DNA of 64,000 nucleotides from Xylona heveae TC161 (Eukaryota; Ascomycota; Xylonomycetes; Xylonales; Xylonaceae), in contig NW_017264195.1 of the NCBI RefSeq assembly GCF_001619985.1, positions 1,984,001 to 2,048,000 of the forward strand, given 5' to 3'. The notes under the pieces are model-generated. The model searched no databases, was not told where the DNA came from, and saw nothing but the letters and a program-made list of their open reading frames with translations. Position 1 is the stretch's first letter. Each line of letters begins with the position of its first letter. A program made the position numbers and the translations under genes. Below, in pieces: positions 57,640 through 64,000 of the stretch.

Positions 57640-58957
57640 ATGAATGCATATATTTCCTCGCCGCGACAACATGGCGTGCCGGCCTTTGGAGGCATACATG
57701 CTGGACGAAGCGAAGGGTTCAGAATGCCTCAGTTTTTCAAACGGTATGATTAACGGACCTCGAGTGTGAGACTGGACACTGGTGTTCGCGCTATATGGAT
57801 AACAAAAATCTACGGGGGATACATGACGAAGATGTAGGACTGAAGCTGATCGAGGTTCTCGTACAGGTTATTCAAGCTCTCGCAGATGGACTTTGAAATG
57901 GCCGTGTGGGAAATGACGAGATTGATTGTTGCACCGAAAAAGGTCTTTCGGTCGGTGTATTATCATGTATGTCCCGCCGTCTGTCATGTTCACAACCCCA
58001 TAAATCCTCGACTTATTACGTTCATTGTACTAGCTGGAGACAGGTTTGCTAACAATGTCCGCAGAAACGTAAGGCCTCGATTTAAGAGCTCCAAGCTTCC
58101 GCCCCGAGACCACGCATGCTAACATTTGTAGAAACAAAAAATACTTGGCATCGACCGGACCCGTCATTTACATATCTCTTGTCCTTTTTTCTCCTCTTGA
58201 CCGCCCTCGCGTGGGGTCTCGCATACACGTCATCCGCAACAGGAGTAGTCCGTCTTACGCTCGTCTTCATATTTGTACATTTCCTCGGCGTGTCGCTGCT
58301 GGTCTCGACAATCGCCTACTTTCTCGCTGGACGAGTATTGGGAAACACAATTGCCGGACTGCCTGGCCGGAGAAGGCAAGGCCTGTTTGAGCCCCGAGGC
58401 GGCGATCAGCTCGAATTCGGATACTGCTTTGATGTAAGCCTGCCAAGCCTATCCCATATTTTAGACTGCTCTTGGTCAATTAAGGCCGTAATTCAGGCTC
58501 CATGGTACTATATGACAGTTGCTAACATGAATAGGTTGCGATCCGCGCATATTTCCCCGTGTGGGTCTTTCTCTATGTCGTGCAGTTCTTTATGATGCCG
58601 TTATTATCCAAGGATTACTGGTATGCGCCCCGGGAGACCGACTGAGTATGATAGTCAAAAGCTGACTGGATTAGGATATCCATTTTCCTCGGCAACACCA
58701 TTTACCTTGTTGCCGCTGGGTATTACACGGTCATCTCGTTTCTGGGATATAACGGTATGCTAGGAAATATAACCCCGCCATTTGTACAATTGCATTGTAT
58801 GCTAATTACGTTGCCAGCGCTCCCTTTCCTTCACCACACTGAACTTCTACTCTTCCCCATCGTGGTGTACCTTGTGCTCTGGCTCGTCAGCCTCATTGGC
58901 GGCTTCAACATTGCACGACACGTGGCACCTGCATTCCTGGCCGGCGCAAGAGGATAG
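57640..58957 (+). CDS. gmh1: UNC-50 family protein (Gmh1-like Golgi membrane protein)
   Basis: Seven exons: 57640-57743, 57867-57966, 58065-58068, 58132-58433, 58535-58620, 58675-58754, 58818-58957, giving 271 aa. The hydrophilic N terminus MNAYISSPRQHGVPAFGGIH leads to the family core RLFKLSQMDFEMAVWEM. After PKKVFRSVYYH the conserved KQTKNTW is rebuilt only if a 4-nt exon (AAAC) is included. Then follow membrane helices SFTYLLSFFLLLTALAWGLA, LTLVFIFVHFLGVSLLV, AYFPVWVFLYVVQFFMMPLL, IFLGNTIYLVAAGYYTVISF and LLLFPIVVYLVLWLVSLIGG, with the family motif FLGYNALPFL. Yeast Gmh1 binds the Arf exchange factor Gea1 at the Golgi; animal UNC-50 is needed for acetylcholine receptor traffic. A Sec7-type Arf factor is encoded 7 kb upstream, but co-location is probably chance. 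Confidence 0.9.
58065..58068 (+). other. gmh1: 4-nt micro-exon of the UNC-50 gene
   Basis: AAAC flanked by GCAG and GTAAGG. The upstream intron is 57967-58064 and the downstream one 58069-58131. Both carry TTGCTAAC/TGCTAAC branch sites 10-15 nt before their acceptors. Inclusion changes the frame from an unrelated one to the family motif K-Q-T-K-N. Confidence 0.75.
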
Positions 58958-59430
58958 TGAATGGATATTAGTCCTGGCTCGATCACTTGGGTGTGTCATT
59001 CAACAGATCCATATCACGGCCTTTCCGTAAGCTGCTCCTCGAAAACGGGTCATATGACATGTGCGACTAGATATCTACCAGTCGCCAGAGGGTCATCTAA
59101 TCTAGATCCCACTGGTGGCTTGCTTCACATTTTCTGCATACCTCGGCGTTGGGTCCGGCGTCAATATGGCGTTCGTTGTTGCTGTTCTAGTGTTTTCACC
59201 ATTGTTATCGTCTTTCTCTGTTCGTAGCGTACCGGCATTGCATCGAGTTTTGCGTGAAAAAGCCTCTGAGCATGTACAGTACAATTACCAATAACATACC
59301 TGTAACACATGGCATATCTTCTCTATAGTATCCCTGAAGAGTCGAGAGCTGTTCCAATCCAGTGTCCGACCAGTCACAGGTCACGTTTCACTCCAGTTCA
59401 CATCCATTCAACTATCCCTCTTTGTATAAT

Positions 59431-59471
59431 GTATTGCATTGTATTGCATTGTATTGTGTTGTATTGTATTA
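59431..59471. repeat. ATTGTATTGC simple repeat
   Basis: Alternating GTATTGCATT and GTATTGTGTT/GTATTGTATT units, about four copies, in the UNC-50 3' flank. Confidence 0.85.
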
Positions 59472-60548
59472 TCTTGTCTTGTTTGCAATGTATTCTTTCC
59501 TCTCTTTCGTATAGACATTCGTGTGTCCTATTGTCTCGTTTCCCATCTTTTGTATAGATGTTCAAGTCAATCGAGGTATAGCTGAGGTAGCTATAGCTAT
59601 CCCGTAGAGTTATAATATCTACCTAGTAGTTGCAGCAACTACTGGATAGTAAGTGGTAATGTCCCGCTGTTTAATATTTCCTCAACGCCCATCTAGGTAC
59701 GGACGACCGAGGGGTAAGCCAACGTTTATAATTATATTCTGCCCTCCAATTTCCCCTCCAAGACTATCTATGGGATTTTATTATTTATTTATTTGTGAAA
59801 ATAAACAAACAGAAACAGCCAGAGTGAATATGAAGGGTATCGTATTCTGAAGAAGAAAAGAAAAAAAAAAGAAGAGGAAAGGGAGCGAGCGAGGCGAGAG
59901 AGGTTTTGTGTGGAGCGGACTCGGTTGGAACGAGCGAGGGAAGAGGCTGGAGTTACCCGGTGAGTTGTGAGTTGTGAGGTTCTTGTTTAGGAAGGTTAAG
60001 CGAGTACTTGTAGACACTGAGCCTGCGAGACACACACAGAGAGGGAGCGAGGGGAGAGAGGAGGTACATGGGTAAGAGGGTACAAGGTACGTACCTTTAG
60101 TGTCTGGCCAATGAGATGTGGCGTAAATACAACACGTACAATTACTTGTACTCCGTACTTGGTGTGCAAAGTTGGTGAAAGAAAAAGTTGAAACGTACTC
60201 CACATAAGGTCATGAATCTGAAGAGATTAGTAGAGATGTAAATGTGACTCAGATTTTCAATATCGATATATAATATATAATATACAGATACTAGGATTGT
60301 AAATATACTCTGTATTACTTGTATAAGGTATGCCACGACCAAGGATAAGTTACCTACCCACCTATGGTAGTTGAGATGGGCCTGGCCAGTGACTTGTCAA
60401 ACGAGATAGAGGGGCACAGGCACAAGCACAGGCACAGACGCTGAAACATATTGACCTGCCCGACCCTGCCGACTTGTGTTGTAAATAATTCACTTCCAAC
60501 TTCCCCACACGACACAGATTGAAGGTCAGTCACCACGCACTTCCCCTG

Positions 60549-60647
60549 CGCACTGCACACTGCACAGCACACACTGCACAACCGCACAAAGACGAAAAGG
60601 GCACAGTACTGCAGTATACTGTACAGTGCACGCTGTACAGTGTACGC
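60549..60647. repeat. CACTGCACA / GTACAGTGCAC repeats
   Basis: Repeated CACTGCACA units followed by GTACAGTGCACGCTGTACAGTGTACGC. The second part contains overlapping inverted repeats (CTGTACAG). Lies about 300 nt upstream of the PP28-like start. Confidence 0.75.
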
Positions 60648-60936
60648 TATTCGTCGTTTTGCTGGTCTAGCCTACTGACTCACATTTCTCAACGGCAGGA
60701 CGGTGCTAAACCTACCATCCTCGAAATACTCGCAGTACTTGCAAACATATTTCAGGCACACAAAGGCTTCTTTTCAGTGTCCTGTCTTGACACCCGACTT
60801 TTCCGAATTTGCGACTGCAAATAAGCTGGGCATTTCACAAACGTGCTTCGATCAAGACTTTGCAACAAAGAGAAAAGTGAAATAACACTTCAAACATACA
60901 ACTCTTTGACCACAACGGACAAGAAAAGAAAAGAAA

Positions 60937-62015
60937 ATGGCTCCCGGAGGACGTGGACGTGGTGGCAAGTTTAGCAAGCCGTCGAGAGGAGGTACGTTAC
61001 TTTGGACACAGTTGGAGACAAAGATGAATCCCTTTCTAAGTTCCTGCTCCGTTTGAACGGAAAGCAGAAGATGGAAGATGAATTTAAAGTGCAAGACAGT
61101 ACTGACTGATGATAGGAGGCAAGCATTTCAGCAGAGACCTGCGCCCGCTTGACCAAGATGGGCTTCCCATGGGCATGTGGGGTGTAAGTCTATCCTCTTC
61201 TTCCCTGTCATAACCCACATCTCCTCTTTTCGGTCGCAGACGTTTTATCCTGGGACAAATCTACCACGCACCTCCACTAAGACCCCCCCGCCCCCCACCC
61301 CCCTCCAGGAAACACTAAAAAAGAAAAGAAAACTGACACTGAACAGGAGGGCCGCAAACCCGAAGAATCCTCCGAAGAAAGCGACTCCTCGTCCGACGAA
61401 TCCTCTTCTGGCTCTGAAGCCGGCGGCCCCTCCGGCCCCTCCGGCTCCAAGAAACAAGACCAGCAACAACCAGAGCTGACACGCGAGGAGCGCCGCAAGG
61501 CCGCCAAGGCGCGCAAAGAAGCCGCGATCCGACGAAAAGCCCAACAGGCCGCCGCGCCGGGCGATCTTCCTCCCAACTCTGACGAGGATTCTGGGTCCGA
61601 CGACAACGATAACAACGAGGACGACAACGAGATGCCCGCCAACCCGAACCATACTGCCTCTGCGCGCTCGCAAGCGAGCGGCAAGGCCGCGGACGAGCCA
61701 ACAGACCTGAAAAAGGCCGCGGCAAAGGGCGTCCAGCTGTCGCGTCGCGAGCAGGAGGCGCTCAACGCCCAGCGCGCCAGAGAACATTACATGAAACTCC
61801 ATGCCGAGGGCAAGACGGATGAAGCGCGTGCAGATCTCGCGCGGCTCAGGCTCGTGCGTGAGCAGCGCGAGGAGGCGCGTAAGATGAAGGAAATGCTGGC
61901 CGAGGAGAAACGCGTCAAGGACGAAGAGCGCAATAAGGAGCTGAGAGAGCGAGAGGAAAAGCGGAGAGAAGCGGCGCTGGGGAAGAAGGCCAGTGCCAAG
62001 GGTAAGAAGAAATGA
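60937..62015 (+). CDS. PDAP1/PP28-like phosphoprotein (HASPP28 family)
   Basis: Three exons: 60937-60991, 61116-61181, 61309-62015, giving 275 aa. It starts MAPGGRGRGGKFSKPSRGGG, the typical Gly/Lys-rich head. The middle is acidic with many Ser residues (SSEESDSSSDESSSGSEAGG), likely casein kinase 2 sites. The C-terminal diagnostic block is LSRREQEALNAQRAREHYMK-LHAEGKTDEARADLARLRLV, then a charged helix ending GKKASAKGKKK. The family member PDAP1 was described as a heat- and acid-stable phosphoprotein; its cellular role is unclear. Intron 2 uses a GTGTAAGT donor one codon before a GTAAGT site, because only the former keeps the frame into NTKKEKKT. The ORF-like frame 61177-61479 is the read-through of that intron. 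Confidence 0.85.
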
Positions 62016-62416
62016 ATATGACCTTCCTTCTTTTTCTTCCTCTTCTTCATCCTCTACTTCATCCTCTACTTCATCCTCTACTTCATCTTCTTCCTTCTGA
62101 TCTTATTTTTTCTCGCCTCATATCTCTGCCCCCAGATCCTTTCCTTTGGATCACGAATCGGCTTGTGTCAAGGAAGGGCCTTGAGCCCATATTTACCTTT
62201 TCTGTATGGTAAAGCCTGTCATAAACATACAAACATATATTGATGAAATTTGTCATACAAACTCTTGCCGTTTCAGTGACCTAGGGACTCCCCGTTCCTC
62301 TTTTGTCGGATGTGATGTAAGTTATGTATGATCATGACCAACTCTCGGATTCTCCCATTCTCGGATTCTTGGATCTTATTTGTACAGCTATATATACACA
62401 CTCGATGTTTGTAGGA
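62016..62416. other. Convergent 3' flanks
   Basis: Between the PP28-like gene (+) and the HAD gene (-). Starts with the TTCATCCTCTAC repeat (62046-62081) and then AT-rich sequence with no open frame. Confidence 0.5.
62046..62081. repeat. TTCATCCTCTAC 12-mer x3
   Basis: Three perfect tandem copies plus a partial fourth, directly after the PP28-like stop codon. Confidence 0.9.
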
Positions 62417-64000
62417 CTACAATTCCGGACGAATAACATCTACCAGATCCTCCAGACTCGGTATTATCGCCGTGGGCTTGTATTTGCCTTTGTTCCTCTC
62501 TTGTCGCTTTTGGGACGGTTTAGATCCGCCTCGTTTTCGACGCCCGTAGTTTTCATCCTCTTCTTTATCCTGTTCATTCCCATCCTCCTCCTCATCCTCG
62601 TCCTCCTCGTTTCCTCCTCTCTCTTCGCCGTCATCATCATCATCATCATCGTCATCGTCGTGGTCGTGGTCGTGGTCGTAGGAGTCGGAGTCGGAGTCGG
62701 AGTCATCGTCGTCCTCCTCCTCCAGTAAACAATCTACCCAGCCAGGTCCACCGCCGCGATTGACCCAGACGGCCTTCATCCCTGCGGCGCGCGCACCGAC
62801 AATGTCAAACGGGTTCACAGATACTAACATGCACTCTGCCATATCTGAAACAGCTCCAGCTCCGGATGCGGCTACAGCTCCGTCCTTTCCCACGCGCGTG
62901 GCTAGTTCCTCGTAGACCTCTGGCGCGGGCTTGTAGAGTCGTAGTCCCAGATCATCCATGGTGATGAGTTTGTCGAACAGGTGCTGCTGTTGCTGCTGTT
63001 GATGATGAGGATGATGATAATGCGGGTAATGCGGACGTAAGTCGGAGGATTTGGTCACGCTGTTGGAGACCATGCGCTGTGTCCCGTTGGAGAAGATTAC
63101 GGCTGTAATGTTTCGTTTCTGGGACGAGGAGGATGAGGAGGACGAGGAGGGGGATGGGGGAGAGGAAGAAGGGGAGGAGGACTGCTGGAGTTTGGCGAGT
63201 GCAGACAAGGCAGGATTGACGTCGGGAAATGTCGATAGTGAATCGTATGCGCTCATGACAGTCTGGATGGCGGATGAGGAGAGAACCTTTTTGGTTTTGC
63301 GGGAAGATGTGGTAGCAGTGGACGAGGACGAGGACGAGGACGGGAATGCCTCGGCCAGTGCGTGGTGCAGAGATCGACGAGTTACGGTGGAAAAGGGATA
63401 GTATTTGTCTATTTTGTATTAGATTGTATATTTATCTGGAAAACAAACTGGAACTGCTGAGTGCAGCATGAATGGGTATATGGATTAGTTATTAAAGACA
63501 GGTTATGTTCACAGTACCTAAATTAATAGCTTGAATCCGTGGCCACATTTAATAGCTTGAATCCGTGGGATTTCAGATTTCAGGTTTCAACGAAAAGAAT
63601 GAGGGGTATGGAGCCTCACAATCAGGCAATAAGAAGACAAGGGGAAACAGGAATATGGAGATGGGGATGGAGATAGGAATGGAAATGACATACCCATGCT
63701 ATTCAGCCGCCAGGTATATTCCAGCTGATACCGCCTCCACAGTGTCGCGACTTCATTTGCTTTCTCTCTTGCCGGGCTCGACCCAGATTTTTCCGTTTTC
63801 CCATTATTAACATTGCTGCTTTCGCCTTTGAATTCCTCAATCTCATTGGCAAAGACCTCTGCCAACTTCTCCGCAATCGACTCTGTGGACAGCAGCGTGC
63901 CGTATAGATCAAACGCGATGACGAGGTTCGGATTGCGCTTTGTCCTTTGTGTGTTATTGGTCCTTGTCTTTTGCGTTACGTTTATTGATGTATTGCTCTC
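62417..64000 (-). CDS. Type II haloacid dehalogenase-like HAD hydrolase (5' end outside window)
   Basis: Exon 1 runs from beyond 64000 to 63694 and exon 2 is 63408-62417. HAD motif I is FDLYGTLL with the nucleophile Asp at 63910-63908. WRLNSMDKYYPFSTVTRRSL is rebuilt across the intron. Motif II is AVIFSNGTQ, the lysine is in LYKPAPEVYEEL, and motif III is LVSVNPFDIVGARAAGMKAV-WVNRGGG. This is the L-2-haloacid dehalogenase set. Unusual are a Q/H tract (HHPHHQQQQQQHLF), Ser runs, and an acidic insert of about 85 residues after WVDCLLEEE (DSDSDSDSYDHDHDHDDDDD, E-rich, then KR-rich) before the end PTAIIPSLEDLVDVIRPEL. The substrate is unknown. The frame is open to the window edge with no ATG, so the start lies outside. 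Confidence 0.85.
62580..62725 (-). repeat. GAT/GAC/GAG trinucleotide-rich tract coding the acidic insert
   Basis: Runs of ATC/TCC/GTC units on the + strand (ATCATCATCATC, GTGGTCGTGGTCGTGGTC, GGAGTCGGAGTCGGAGTC), which encode Asp, Glu, His and Ser repeats on the minus strand. Prone to slippage. Confidence 0.85.

Larger units (their letters stand above)
58958..60936. other. Intergenic region, repeats and AT-rich stretches
   Basis: 2 kb between UNC-50 and the PP28-like gene, both +. It contains an ATTGTATTGC-type repeat at 59431-59471, TACCTAG/AGGTAG fragments near 59590-59640, purine-rich sequence 59850-59960, TATATAATATATAATATA near 60265-60285 and CACTGCAC/GTACAGTG repeats at 60549-60647. 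No credible gene. Confidence 0.5.

Noticed and set aside
57886-58122. 78-codon frame reading through UNC-50 introns 2 and 3
   Set aside because: After SVYYH it loses all family similarity; two introns with CTAAC branch sites explain it better.
61245-61802. 185-codon minus frame opposite the PP28-like gene
   Set aside because: Shadow of the GC-rich acidic exon; leucine/valine/glycine-rich reading comes from the repeat-like codons on the other strand.

Overview
The window is nuclear DNA from a filamentous ascomycete (Pezizomycotina, most likely Eurotiomycetes). Genes are spaced 0.5-2 kb apart on both strands and have short introns (about 50-100 nt) with GTATGT/GTAAGT-type donors and CTAAC/CTGAC branch sites just before the 3' splice site. 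The gene set is that of a conserved housekeeping segment. I saw no CRISPR array, no bacterial-style operon, no secondary-metabolite cluster and no intact transposon. The class-level placement is inference.

Layout, left to right. 1-89: tail of a + strand gene. 1314-5197 (-): SPT7, SAGA subunit. 5715-6566 (+): VanZ-like membrane protein. 7129-8516 (-): protein tyrosine phosphatase. 9808-10223 (+): a tiny four-exon gene, possibly Mrx7-like. 10925-11576 (-): COX20. 12003-19031 (+): POL2, DNA polymerase epsilon. 19829-21892 (-): disordered protein. 22501-24592 (-): CCT7. 25580-29194 (-): importin beta-3 (PSE1/Kap121). 29938-32120 (-): CBS/PB1 membrane protein (Mug70-like). 33071-33677 (+): RPS26. 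35845-37558 (+): metacaspase. 38875-41467 (+): leucine-rich-repeat protein. 42065-43886 (+): SPT10-like acetyltransferase with an integrase-type zinc finger. 46110-50966 (+): Sec7/PH Arf exchange factor. 53142-56138 (+): KHA1 cation/proton antiporter. 57640-58957 (+): UNC-50/GMH1. 60937-62015 (+): PDAP1/PP28-like phosphoprotein. 62417-64000 (-, 5' end outside): type II haloacid dehalogenase-like protein.

The genes serve unrelated core functions: transcription (SPT7, SPT10), replication (POL2), protein folding (CCT7), nuclear import (PSE1), translation (RPS26), mitochondrial assembly (COX20, the Mrx7-like gene), Golgi traffic and Arf signalling (Sec7, UNC-50), ion homeostasis (KHA1) and proteostasis or death (metacaspase). 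Exon joins were derived by hand. I counted base totals and reading phase for every spliced gene, and all joins keep frame.

The most notable observations are: a 4-nt micro-exon in the UNC-50 gene that is needed to restore a conserved K-Q-T-K motif; a small spliced gene with an exceptionally short intron; an integrase-type HHCC finger fused to a GNAT domain in the SPT10-like protein; recurrent ACCT/AGGT inverted repeats in separate intergenic regions, including two identical 15-mers 22 kb apart; a tRNA-like hairpin pair at about 9.0 kb; and an internally repeated leader upstream of UNC-50.
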